DNA of 64,000 nucleotides, from the NCBI GenBank assembly GCA_016630905.1, contig WBMQ01000004.1, positions 496,001-560,000 on the forward strand, written 5' to 3'. Within the stretch, counting starts at the first letter, position 1. The number at the start of each line of letters is the position of its first letter. The notes under the pieces were generated by a model. That model saw only the letters and a program-made list of their open reading frames with translations. It was not told the origin of the DNA and searched no databases. The DNA comes from Capillidium heterosporum (lineage: Eukaryota; Entomophthoromycota; Entomophthoromycetes; Entomophthorales; Capillidiaceae). Below, in pieces: positions 23,685-33,630 of this stretch. Made by a program: the position numbers and the translations under genes.

Positions 23685-24591
23685 ATGGGATCGGCATTCG
23701 GTCCCAACTCCTATGAAAAGAATTTGACAGAACCAGTAGAGCCTCAGCATCAATTTCACCATATCTTCAAATTTCAACCTCAATCTAAATCTCAGCTTCA
23801 ACAAAAGTCAAAGCCACTACCACAAATCCAATCCCGAGCAAATACAGGGAAGTCTCATGCTTTTACTTCCGACCAACGAAAAGAACTCTATCAATACTTG
23901 TTATCCTTATCCAAAAATGACAGGCTCCCTAAAGGCAGTATCAAATTAGCTGCCACGCAATTTTCAGTATCCGAGAGGATAGCTAGGCGCATCTGGGATA
24001 AGGCACGTCAGTCCAAAGCAAGTAAAGCATTTTCAGCTATATCTTCAGCGCAGTCAAGTGGTATCGAATTTAGCATCAAAAACGAAGAGGTGGGAGTACT
24101 TTCAACTGGAAACGTACAAACACAAACACAGTCTGAAACCTCAGTCCAAATTGAAGTCGATACCAAACCCAAGCCAGTCTGCCTCAACGACGACCAACGG
24201 CGTGCCCTTTTCGAGTACCTCCTCGTCAAATCAAGTAGACTATGAACTACCTCGAGGCGTCATAAAGTTAGCAGCCGACCAGTTCTCCGTCTCCACAAAA
24301 ACAGTACAACGGCTGTGGACGCGTGGCATCCAATCCAAAGGCGACAACATCTTTGGGCTAGCTGACGTCAGTATCAAGCGCCGAGGTAAATGTGGTAGGA
24401 AACCTTCTTTAGCTAAAGTGGAGTTGGTCAAAGGTATTGCCAAGGAGGATAGGATGAGTTTGCGACTCATCTCCAAAGCTATCAACGTACCTAAAACGAC
24501 GATATGTGGCTGGGTCAAGTTGGGAAAATTGAAGTTGGAGGGTACCGATAAGGACAATAGATTTTATGTTGTCGTCGATGAGTCGGGTTGA
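23685..24591 (+). CDS. Array copy 1, mariner-type HTH protein with one frame step
   Basis: Begins with a Gln/Pro-rich leader, then HTH block A1 ('FTSDQRKELYQYLLSLS..DRLPKGSIKLAATQF') and block A2 ('LNDDQRRALFEYLLVKSS'). The frame then hits TGA at 24243-24245. Skipping the T resumes the homologous reading ('ELPRGVIKLAADQF') without gain or loss of residues relative to the other copies. It continues through a 'GKCGRKP' linker, HTH block B ('RLISKAINVPKTTICGWVK') and the shared 'DNRFYVVVDES' end, stop at 24589-24591. Closest to copy 7. Either a fresh frameshift, a sequence error or +1 recoding. There is no DDE catalytic domain. Acts presumably in the nucleus as a DNA-binding protein (inference). 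Confidence 0.7.
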
Positions 24592-25233
24592 TTGTTTAGG
24601 ATTTTAGCTTTGGTATCATATTAAAGTAGGCATTTAAAGAAGTTATATTAGGGTTTAGCAGTTAAAGAGGATATATAGCTTTGTAGCAGATAACTCGGCT
24701 TTGAGTTCTTTTATACGTACACATATTTAGTTAAAATGGAGTGATGAAGTTTACCAACTTGATGTAATTTATTATACGACTTGGAAATTGGCATTTTGTC
24801 TTTTGAGTTTGTAGCTGCTCTAACTTTGATACAATTAGTCTAAAATTTGTAGAACCCACATAATTTTGTGATCTCCTATAGAACTGTCTTATAGGATTCG
24901 AATTGAACTAAAGCTTGTACACACTCAACATCTTCAAGCTTCTATAGTTGGTGTTGATAGTTACTTTTCTTCAACTTCAATCCAATATAAATGAAGTTGT
25001 AGACCAGGAGATAGCAATTTTTATAAACTTGGATATGTATTTCAAAACGGATCCATATCCAGTACAATCTACGTATTTTCGAATACAAATGTACAATTTA
25101 CTTGAAATAGTTGATTAAAATCTGAAGTTTAAAATTTATGCAGCATTGTGGGCAATCGACTCCTATCATATATGCAGGCACATAAGTTTTGGGTTTTGAT
25201 TTTCGTGCTGGTTTCTTTACAGCAACAAGAAAC
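24592..25233. other. Spacer between array copies 1 and 2
   Basis: No gene. Contains one copy of the shared upstream block (about 24890-24960) and a TACGTATTTTCGAAT stretch near 25069. Confidence 0.6.
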
Positions 25234-26295
25234 ATGGAAATTAAGCATCCAAAAACAGTATCTAATCACAGTTTAGAGAGTACAACCGATATGGAACCGA
25301 CATCAACATATTATACTCCTGAGGAGCAAATTTCGCAACCGTTGCAATTGCAAGCCTCACCTCAACCTCAACTCGGTTTTAAGCAGTGGAGACTTGAATG
25401 CCTCACCCCAAGCAAAGAGCAAGGAATCCTATCCCAGCTTCCACCTCTAAATCAGCCTCAACTCGGTTTAAAGCGATGGACGTTCAAATGCCTCACCCCC
25501 GACCAAAAGCAAGGAAGTTTCCTACCTCAACCCCAACTTCAATGCCTCACCTCAAATGAAAAACAAGAGATTTATGAATTTTTGCTAGCTTTATCTTACA
25601 ACTATGAGCTCCCTAAGGGCAGCTTCAAGAAAGCATCTGTTGAATTTGCAATAAGCGAGGCAACAGTAATAGCCATTTGGGATGAAGCTCGCTACATTCG
25701 ATTTAATAGGAAAGGCTTAGCTTACGTCTCAGCTAAAATAAGCCGTAGCAACTTTAACTTCAACCAAAAGCAGATGGAGAAACTTGAGATGGAGGACGTT
25801 TCAGCTTCAATTTCAACCGACAAACAAGGCAACCTTTTAAATTCATCAAAGTACAACCAACTCGACGACAACCAACGCCGTGGCCTCTTTGAGTACCTTT
25901 TAGGAAAGTCTGAAAACTTCAAGCTGTCCTCATTGGATATCCAGGAAGCAGCAAACAAATTTAACATATTTAGTTCAACAGTGCAACGGTTGTGGGACCA
26001 GGGTATCCAATCTAAAGTGGAGGATATGCGTCGTCCTGCCAACTTGACTAAACGCAAGTACAAGTTGCGTAGTAAGGAGAGTGTTAACTCGTGCAAATAC
26101 AAAGTGGAGTGGATCAAAGATCTCCCCAAAGAGGATCGCCGCACATTGAAGTTGATTTCTAAAGCTATCAACGTATCTTCAGCTACGGTAGGCAACTGGC
26201 TCAAGCAGGGCAAGTTGAGATTGGAGGGTAGTGAAAAGGAGCATAGGTACAAGAATGACAGGTACTATGTTGTTGTTGAAAAGTCAAATAATTGA
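25234..26295 (+). CDS. Array copy 2, mariner-type HTH protein
   Basis: Open frame. Two starts are possible: ATG 25234, or ATG 25291 ('MEPTSTYYTPEE'), which aligns with the first Met of most other copies and may be the real one. The leader repeats a short 'W.(L/F)(E/K)CLTP..(E/K)QG' unit that mimics the entry to HTH block A1. Block A1 is 'LTSNEKQEIYEFLLALSYN', A2 'LDDNQRRGLFEYLLGKSEN', then a basic linker ('KRKYKLRSKES', replacing the GRK linker), HTH block B ('LKLISKAINVSSATVGNWLK') and 'NDRYYVVVEKS'. Closest to copy 3. The first half of a mariner-like transposase without the catalytic half; a DNA-binding function is inferred. Confidence 0.8.
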   Translation: MEIKHPKTVSNHSLESTTDMEPTSTYYTPEEQISQPLQLQASPQPQLGFKQWRLECLTPSKEQGILSQLPPLNQPQLGLKRWTFKCLTPDQKQGSFLPQPQLQCLTSNEKQEIYEFLLALSYNYELPKGSFKKASVEFAISEATVIAIWDEARYIRFNRKGLAYVSAKISRSNFNFNQKQMEKLEMEDVSASISTDKQGNLLNSSKYNQLDDNQRRGLFEYLLGKSENFKLSSLDIQEAANKFNIFSSTVQRLWDQGIQSKVEDMRRPANLTKRKYKLRSKESVNSCKYKVEWIKDLPKEDRRTLKLISKAINVSSATVGNWLKQGKLRLEGSEKEHRYKNDRYYVVVEKSNN

Positions 26296-27012
26296 TATTT
26301 ATAGTTGTTTAATAGTAAAGCATATATTTTCATCACTTTGGATTTTGAATATTCAACTGATATGAATTGATCCTACCTTTTATTAATAGGTAGATCAAGT
26401 TCAATATTCATTTACAAGAACAAGTCCTATTGGTGTGATAAAGAATTGGAAGTTTAGATCAGTGTCCTTTACTCTTGTTGCAAACCTTTCAACACCTATA
26501 CCGCAATCCCAGCATTGCTACAAATACTTTGGGGTAACCTTTAGAAGCTGAGTGCAGTTTATTGAGATTAGTAGAGCTCATTGTACATCCATGTGGAATG
26601 AAGCTCTATTTTTTGGGGTGCAGCTACCACGATTTTGATTTACCTTATTCTTGTCTTCTACGAAATCTTTTCTTATAGGATTCCAATTGAAGGAGTAGCA
26701 GCCTGAACCACGCTCTGTTTCTTCAAGATTCCATAGTTGATGTCGGTATCTGCTTTTCTATAACTTTAATTAAATATTAACGTTCATAAACTTGGACTTT
26801 TCAAATTATATTTTTTCTATTATAGATTATGGTTTACCTGAAATAATTGGTTGGAATCTTGAACTTTTCAAAATGAGATAGTATTTGTGGTGTGATATTT
26901 ACATGTCAACATAAGTTTTGATTTTATATTTTTGTGCTGGCTTCTTCATAGCAGCAAGAAATAGACTACTCAAGTTAAGAAGCCAACTACATTTTATTGC
27001 GTTTCAACCAAC
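26296..27012. other. Spacer between array copies 2 and 3
   Basis: No gene. Shared upstream block at about 26675-26750, the GAAATAATTGGTTGGAATC element at about 26838, and a copy of the GTGCTGG.TTCTTCATAGCAGC stretch just before the next gene. Confidence 0.6.
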
Positions 27013-28080
27013 ATGGAACCAGAATCCATAAGCCAAACTTCTGAGAAGCAAATTTCACAACCATTACAGCCGCAAATTAAATCTCAAACGCAATCTAAAC
27101 CTAAGCTCGGTGTTAAGCGGTGGAAGTTTCAACATCCCACCCATGCTGAAAAGCAAGGAGTCCTGCCTCAATCTCAACTTAAATTTAAGCCGTCGAAACT
27201 TCAACACCTTCTCTATAACAAAAAACAAGAAACCCCATCTCAATTTCAACTCAAATTTAAGCCATCGAAGCTTCAACGAGTCACCCATGCTAAAAAGCAA
27301 GAAATCCTACCTCCATCTCAATTGTCTATAAAGCAGTGGAAACTCGAACACCTCACCCAAGACGACAAGCAAGAGGTCTACGAATTTCTACTAGCTCTAT
27401 CTCGAGACTACAAGCTTCCCACGTACAGTTTCAAGAAAGCGGCTTACCAATTCGCAATAACTGAAAAGACAGCAAAGTTCATTTGGAATGAAGCTCGCGA
27501 GGCTCGAACCGTCAAGAAAAACCCAGCTCAAATTAACAAAGGCAACCTCGACACCAACCTAGAACCAACGAATCCGACCACGACAGAAAGACTTCAAAAT
27601 CTACCTAGTAACCAACTCGAATTTGAAAGAAAGGGCGACAGCAACTTACTCAGCGACGACCAACGGCATGCTCTCTTCGAGTACCTATTAGCCATGTCCG
27701 ATAACTTCCAACTAACCAAAGCTGCCGTACGGGAGGTGGCAACCAAATTCGGAGTCGATAAAAAGACAGCGCAAAAGCTTTGGGACCAGGGCATGCAGTC
27801 CAAAGTGGGAGATATGCTTCGCCCTGCTGACTTATCTAGAGCCAAGTATAAGCCTCGTAGTAAAGAAAGCATTAATTCATGCCAGCACAAAGTGAAATGG
27901 GTTAAAGATCTCCCCAAAGAAGATCGCCGGACGTTGGAGCTCATTGCCAAAGCTATCAATGTGTCCTCAGCTACAGTAAGTACCTGGCTCAAGCAAGGCA
28001 AACTGCGGCTGGAGGGTAGTGAAAAAGATCATAGGTACAAAAATGATAGGTACTACGTCGTTGTTGAGGAGTCGAGTTAA
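27013..28080 (+). CDS. Array copy 3, mariner-type HTH protein with repeated leader
   Basis: 355 residues, open. The leader contains about four imperfect units of ~27 residues ('QLKFKPSKLQ' followed by 'KKQE'-like ends), each echoing the segment that leads into HTH block A1 ('KLEHLTQDDKQEVYEFL'). Then A2 ('LSDDQRHALFEYLLAMSDN'), a Lys/Arg-rich linker without the Cys-Gly-Arg-Lys motif, and HTH block B ('LELIAKAINVSSATVSTWLK'), ending 'NDRYYVVVEES'. Closest to copy 2, including the exact linker type, so these two share a later duplication. No DDE domain. Role unknown; a DNA-binding regulator is the natural guess. Confidence 0.82.
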   Translation: MEPESISQTSEKQISQPLQPQIKSQTQSKPKLGVKRWKFQHPTHAEKQGVLPQSQLKFKPSKLQHLLYNKKQETPSQFQLKFKPSKLQRVTHAKKQEILPPSQLSIKQWKLEHLTQDDKQEVYEFLLALSRDYKLPTYSFKKAAYQFAITEKTAKFIWNEAREARTVKKNPAQINKGNLDTNLEPTNPTTTERLQNLPSNQLEFERKGDSNLLSDDQRHALFEYLLAMSDNFQLTKAAVREVATKFGVDKKTAQKLWDQGMQSKVGDMLRPADLSRAKYKPRSKESINSCQHKVKWVKDLPKEDRRTLELIAKAINVSSATVSTWLKQGKLRLEGSEKDHRYKNDRYYVVVEESS

Positions 28081-29152
28081 TGCATGCATTTTAGTGATTT
28101 TGTACAGTAATAAAGTATATGTTTTAAAAGACTATAATTTGATCTTCAATTGAAATATATCAAAGTAGGTTTTCTACAGCTAAAGAAAAGCGCATCACAA
28201 TCTTTCTTTCTGCACCTTCCAGTGATGTCTCTTTTTTGTTTATATTCGAGCATATATAGATAAAGTTTCGTTCCTTAGTTCGATTGATTATCAAAGGTAC
28301 TCTCAACTCGAGGACTTAAGCGACCCATTTCAACTTAGACATCCCACTATCTTTGCAGTGAGCCTTGAGAAGCCATAACCCACAGAATATTGGGATGCTC
28401 CATACTACTCGTCCCTGGGCGTATCCTTCAGCAGCTCTTATTTCTAACTACGCTCATTTACAACATTCCATATGAATGTTAGATACTTTATATTCAAAAG
28501 GTTTATTACAGGATTCCTCATTGCCTGTTCTACAAATTAGGCTACTACTGCTGCCAAGGTATATATCTTCAATACCTCTAATATATATACACTAGAAAAT
28601 CCCAAATAAGGGCTATACTAGATTCAAAACAACCACTTTTCTAATAAATGGGCCAACTTTAGGTTCACCTTTAAATACTAAAGCTATTTCAATGTAGTTT
28701 TGGAAAATCAAGTTAGTGATATGTACTTGGGTTGCAGAGTTTGTCAAGACTTTAACAAAAGCTCAAATATATTTCACTTCTTCAAGCTTTTGTAATCAGT
28801 GTCAGCACTTAGCCCCTTCAAATTTGATCCAATACAAGGCAAGCTGTATAGGCAACGCGAGATAGATGCTTTTATAAACTCTGACCCATGATGTGAATAG
28901 ATGCCAGAAACTAGTAAATTCATTACGTATTTTCAATTGGAAGCATCTAGCTTACCTAAAATAACTGGTTATAAATCAGCAGTTTGTTAAAAAGCGGGTA
29001 ATTTGCATAGTATGGGCATTTTACTACCTGCAAAATGGGCCAGTCAATTTAAACTGGTTTCTTGATTATCGCCTTGGTTTTTCCATAACATAAAAACTAA
29101 ACCAAGGTTCACAGTCCAAGGCATTTTAGAGAAAAGCAGCCATCACGAACCA
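28081..29152. other. Spacer between array copies 3 and 4
   Basis: Longest spacer of the array. A diverged shared block at about 28775-28810 and TTACGTATTTTCAATTGG near 28924. No gene seen. Confidence 0.55.
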
Positions 29153-29980
29153 ATGTCCTACAATCAAACTTATGAGGAGCTAGCTTCACAATCGCTACAG
29201 CCCCAGTTCCAACCACAACCACAACCTCGATCTGATACAAGGCTTAGGAAGCTTGAACATCTCACCTCTTACGACAGACAAGAAATATACGAGTATTTGG
29301 TAACTCTATCTAAAGACTACGAGCTTTCCAAAGATAGTATCAAGAAAGCATCTACCCAATTTTCAATATATGAGAGGACAGTCAAAAGCATTTGGGATAA
29401 GACTAACGAAGCAAGAGTTATTGAGAATGGCCTAGCTTACATCGCAACCTACTTCAGCAATAACCAGTTCAATACCAATAATGAAATGGAAATACTTGCC
29501 GAGGAAGACGTCCAAGTTTCAACTGATACTCAAACCGAGTTTCAAGGTCAAAGGAAGACCAAATTTGCCAATCTCAGTGAAGATCAACGTCTTGCTCTCT
29601 TTGAACATCTTCTCGCCCAGTCTTACAATTATGAACTGCCCCAAGGTGCTATCATGGTGGCTGCCACTAAATTTGGTGTCAGTAGAAGGACCGTAGAGCG
29701 GTTATGGAAACGTGGTCTCGAATCCAAAATGAGAGATATCAACAACCCAGCTGACGTATCATCTAAGAAAAAGGGGAGGTGCGGTAGGAAGCCATCTAAT
29801 TATAAAGTGGAGCGGATCAATGAGATTCACAAGGAGAATAGGAGGACATTGCGACTTATTTCCAAGGCTACCAACATACCCAAGGCTACGCTAAGCAGTT
29901 GGATCAAGCTGGGTAAGATGAAATTGGAGGATAGCAACAAGGATGATAGGTACTACGTTGTTATTGATGAATCGAGTTGA
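29153..29980 (+). CDS. Array copy 4, mariner-type HTH protein
   Basis: 275 residues, open. The 'NQTYEEL' Gln-rich leader is followed by A1 ('LTSYDRQEIYEYLVTLSKD'), an acidic spacer, A2 ('LSEDQRLALFEHLLAQSYN', then 'ATKFGVSRRTVERLWKRG'), 'DVSSKKKGRCGRKP' and HTH block B ('LRLISKATNIPKATLSSWIK'). It ends 'DDRYYVVIDESS'. The D-V-S-S-x-K-K-G-R-C-G-R-K run and the R-R/T-T-L-R-x-I/L-x-K-A...K.TL...IK.GK segment are what plant Stowaway-related mariner transposases carry before their catalytic core (recalled family knowledge). Here the protein stops just past this point. Confidence 0.82.
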   Translation: MSYNQTYEELASQSLQPQFQPQPQPRSDTRLRKLEHLTSYDRQEIYEYLVTLSKDYELSKDSIKKASTQFSIYERTVKSIWDKTNEARVIENGLAYIATYFSNNQFNTNNEMEILAEEDVQVSTDTQTEFQGQRKTKFANLSEDQRLALFEHLLAQSYNYELPQGAIMVAATKFGVSRRTVERLWKRGLESKMRDINNPADVSSKKKGRCGRKPSNYKVERINEIHKENRRTLRLISKATNIPKATLSSWIKLGKMKLEDSNKDDRYYVVIDESS

Positions 29981-30494
29981 TATTTACATTCGTGATGGTT
30001 TTGCATGCTATTAAAACATATACTTTAAAAGATTTGTATTTTGCCCTTCAATCGAAATTGACACTACACTTTTTTTCTTATCAGATTTGAATTAATTAAG
30101 TTAGAGGCTTGAGATGTATTCTGCTTCAAGCTTCCATAGTTGATGTTGGTATCTAGTTTTGTAGAGTTTGGCTCAATATAAAAAAGGTTACATAAGTAAT
30201 GAGAGAAATATATTTTCGCAAGTTTAGATCCATTGACTTAATAGTTGATATCAGTAGTCGGCAAATTCCTTACGTATTTTTTCGGGAATTTAAAGCCATC
30301 TTGAGTCAATTGGCTATAAATATTAGTTAACCAGAAAGAACGTAAATAATTACCAGCACCTAACATTTTAGCAATTGCAGGTAGACACATGAGGCATAAA
30401 TTTGGACTGATTTCAAATTGGTTTAGCTGCAGTGACAAGAAAGTAGACCACCTAAGATTCAGGGCACATTGCATTTTATTAGATTACAGCCAAT
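29981..30494. other. Spacer between array copies 4 and 5
   Basis: Shortest spacer; holds the best-preserved shared upstream block at about 30080-30153 and a TTACGTATTTTTTCGGG element near 30270. No gene seen. Confidence 0.55.
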
Positions 30495-31331
30495 ATGGAT
30501 CCGGTACCCACAAACCAAACTTGTTCGATTTTTTCGCAACCAATACAACCACAGTTACAAATCCAACCTCAACCCGAGGTAAAGCGTAGGAAACTCCAAC
30601 ACCTCACCCCCGATGAACGACAAGAAATCTATGAATATCTGCTAGCTCTATCCCAAAACTATGAACTTCCCAAAGGTAGTCTAAAGAAAGCGGCTGCCGA
30701 ATTTTTAATAGGTGAGAGGACAGCAAAAGTTGTTTGGGATAAGGCACGCGAGGCAAGAATTATCAAGAAAGGTCTAGCCTACATCTCAGCTCAAATTAGC
30801 GATACCAAACTTAACGCCGATAATGCAACGAAAGCGCCTGCAAAGGAAGATGCTCAAGTTCCAACCGGCCCTCAGCTCGGACTTCAAAGGGAAACCAAGT
30901 TTAGCAACCTGAGCGAAGACCAACGCCGCACCATCTTCGAGCACCTGCTCGTCCAGTCCAACAACTACAAGCTGCCCCAAGGTGCCTTAACGCAAGCCGC
31001 TGCAAAATTCTCTATCCATCGTACCACGGTACATAAGTTGTGGAAACGAGGCCTTGAGTCCAAGATGGAGGATAGCAGCCGCCCAGCCGACCTATCGGAT
31101 AGGCGTAAAGGGAGGACCGGTAGGAAACCGGCTCCATACAAGGTAGAGTGGATCAATGATGTCCATAAGGAAAATCGCAGGACGCTTCGATTGATTTCCA
31201 AAGCTATCAACGTGCCCAAGACTACATTGTGCAACTGGATCAAGTTGGGAAAGTTGAGGATGGAAGATAGTAATAAGGATGATAGGTACTATGTCGTCGT
31301 TGATGAATCGAATCAGAGCATACATGGGTAA
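30495..31331 (+). CDS. Array copy 5, mariner-type HTH protein (cleanest copy)
   Basis: 278 residues. Layout by residue: Gln/Pro-rich leader 1-35; HTH block A1 36-88 ('LTPDERQEIYEYLLALS..ELPKGSLKKAAAEF', then 'RTAKVVWDKAREAR'); acidic spacer; HTH block A2 139-190 ('LSEDQRRTIFEHLLVQS', 'AAAKFSIHRTTVHKLWKRG'); linker with GRTGRKP 203-215; HTH block B 224-256 ('RTLRLISKAINVPKTTLCNW'); end 'DDRYYVVVDES' plus a seven-residue extension unique to this copy. A1 and A2 are clearly duplicates of one domain. Good reference for the family. No catalytic acidic triad. Confidence 0.85.
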   Translation: MDPVPTNQTCSIFSQPIQPQLQIQPQPEVKRRKLQHLTPDERQEIYEYLLALSQNYELPKGSLKKAAAEFLIGERTAKVVWDKAREARIIKKGLAYISAQISDTKLNADNATKAPAKEDAQVPTGPQLGLQRETKFSNLSEDQRRTIFEHLLVQSNNYKLPQGALTQAAAKFSIHRTTVHKLWKRGLESKMEDSSRPADLSDRRKGRTGRKPAPYKVEWINDVHKENRRTLRLISKAINVPKTTLCNWIKLGKLRMEDSNKDDRYYVVVDESNQSIHG

Positions 31332-32062
31332 TGATTTCAACAGCTAATAAAGCATTTATTTGAAATAGTTTTTATTGAAATGAATCAAATCTTTTAATAG
31401 ATAAGGTAGTTTCAGGTCTACATTCAAGTATAGGGCTCTATTTAGATGAGGTATTGGAAATTTAGATTAATGGTATGGACTTATATTGCAGAGTGAACAA
31501 AGTTTCAATTTCCTCACTTTGAGCTTATTTTACTAAAAGGTATGGATGGTCATATAGAGCTTGAGTAAAGTTTAGTGGGTGGCTGTGTAAGCCAACCTTT
31601 TATTCTTTGGATTATAGCCCTAATTAAATTGATTCAGAAAAGCTTAATAGAGCTAGACAAGCTTTTTCCTTGCTGGGTTTAAATTAAAGGAATCGGAGGC
31701 TTGGATGTATTTTGCTTCTTTGAGTTTCTACAGCTGATGTTGGTATCCAACTTCAATTTTGATACTGTGTAAAGTTGCAAGGTAGTGTGGGATACTAAGT
31801 TCCACATACTCGGGCCTGTTTTTCGAATAACAGGGCTATCTGTAATACCTTACGTATTTTTGATCAAAAGTATGCAGATGAATTGAAATAATTGATTATA
31901 AACCGTAGCATTTCTCAAAAATATGTATTGATTGGCAGGTTGCTTGAATGTGTCCATTACAAACTAGGCTTATGGACTTGAGTTTTGATTTCTTTATGAC
32001 AAGAAAATAGACCAACCCAAGATATAAAGACCAATCGCATTTATTAGAGAATTCCAACTGGT
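31332..32062. other. Spacer between array copies 5 and 6
   Basis: Shared block at about 31680-31747, TTACGTATTTTTGATC near 31850 and GAAATAATTGATTATAAACC near 31877. No gene seen. Confidence 0.55.
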
Positions 32063-32885
32063 ATGGAGCTGACATACATCAACCAAACTTTTGAGGAGCT
32101 GTTCTCACAATCGATACAACCACAAATGACACCTCAACATGATGTTAAGTTTAGAAAACTGCAAAACCTCACTCATGACAACCAGCAAGAAATCTACGAG
32201 TACTTGCTAGCCCTATCCCAAAACTACGAACTTCCCAAAGGTAGTCTAAAGAAAGCATCTACTGAATTTTTAATAAGTGAACGGACGGCAAAAGTTGTTT
32301 GGGATAAGGCACGTGAGGCAAGGTATATCAAAAAGGGCCTAGCTTACATCTCGGCTCAGACCAGAAGCAGCAAACTCAACATCAATAAAGAGGAGATAGA
32401 GATGTCTATCATGGAAGAGCTTCAAGCTCCACTCGATATCCAAGATGAACCTACAGAGAAGGCCAAATACAGCAACTTGAGTGATGACCAACGTCGCGCC
32501 ATCTTCGAGTACCTGCTTGTTCAATCCAACAATTTTAAACTGCCTAGGGGCGCCTTGAAAGAAGCCGCCACCAAATTCTCTATCCACCGCAATACAGTAG
32601 AGAATCTGTGGAAACGTGGCCTCGAGTCCAAGCAAGATGATATCAATCGTCCAGCCAATCTATCGCATAGGCGCAAAGGGAAAAGTGGTAGGAAGCCAGG
32701 CCCCATACAAAGTAGAATGGATAAATGGGATCCACAAGGAAGATCGCAAGTCGCTGCGACTCATCTCCAAAGCTATTAACGTACCCAAGACTACGCTAAG
32801 CAACTGGATCAAGCTGGGCAAGATGAAGATGGAGGGTAATGACAAGGATGATAGGTACTACGTCGTCGTCAATGAATCGAGTTGA
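32063..32885 (+). CDS. Array copy 6, mariner-type HTH protein with one frame step
   Basis: Leader with 'NQTFEELFSQ', then A1 ('NQQEIYEYLLALSQN'), A2 ('LSDDQRRAIFEYLLVQSNN') and 'KSGRKPGP'. At the CCC-A at about 32702-32705 the frame must move +1 to give 'YKVEWINGIHKED', HTH block B ('LRLISKAINVPKTTLSNWIK') and 'DDRYYVVVNESS' with stop at 32885. Without the step the protein would end about 25 residues later at 32779 with block B lost. The tract is a C run after GG, so a one-base sequencing insertion is a simple explanation. Otherwise most like copies 4 and 5. Confidence 0.7.
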
Positions 32886-33630
32886 TGCATATATTTACTG
32901 ATAGTTGGATAGGGTAGAAATGTATCCATTTTGGAAAATGTGTATTTCGATTTACTATTGAGCTGAATCAAGTATTTCTTGTATATAAGCGAGTTTTGAA
33001 TTCTTTTTATGAAAGCTAGTTGTAACTATAAAAAGTTGGAGGCTTAGACTTGTAGCATATATTTGGATTGTACAGATTGTCAAAGTTTTCATCAACCTCT
33101 ATAATAGCATTCAATTCAAAGAAGTTGGACTCAATATATCAACTTGCTAAGCGACTAGATAAACCAACTTGTACTTTGGGCTGCAACTCCAACTTCAATA
33201 CAGCTACCTAAAGCTTCAGAGATTTCAACCTTTTATAGGATTTGAATTGAAGAAACTTGAGGCTTGAAATACATTATACGTCCTCAGGCTTACATAGTTT
33301 ACGTTGATACTTATATATCTTCCTTTAGCTTGTATCAAAGGTAAAGAAAAGTAAGTAATGTGAGATAGATGTTCCATAAATCTAGTATAATTTCAATTAT
33401 CAGGTTAGCATCAGCAAAGTTTTACGTATATAAATCGGAAATATAATTTTTATTCGAAATAATTGGCTGAAAGTGAATAGTTTTATTAAAAATATGTAAC
33501 CATTCTTTAATTGCCAAGTGGGCACATAAAGTTATATTCCAGCAATTTGGATGTCGTGTTCGTTTCTTTACAACAGCATAGACCAACTCATGATTTAAAG
33601 TGTAACACCAATTTGAAGATTTATACCAAC
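32886..33630. other. Spacer between array copies 6 and 7
   Basis: Shared block at about 33234-33310 and GAAATAATTGGCTG near 33456. A 72-codon minus-strand frame here is not supported as a gene. Confidence 0.5.

Larger units (their letters stand above)
24890..33310 (+). repeat. Conserved non-coding block upstream of array copies 2-7
   Basis: An ~80-bp block with consensus GATTTGAATTGAA, then GAGGCTTGAGATGTATT, then TTCAAGCTTCCATAG and TTGATGTTGGTATC recurs 250-350 bp before each gene: about 24890-24960, 26675-26750, 28775-28810, 30080-30153, 31680-31747 and 33234-33310. Closer to the genes a TTACGTATTTT element (copies 2, 4, 5, 6; weak in 7) and a GAAATAATTGGTTATAAAT element (copies 2, 3, 4, 6, 7) also recur. 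They may be old promoter or regulatory parts carried by duplication, or targets of the proteins themselves (inference). Confidence 0.65.
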
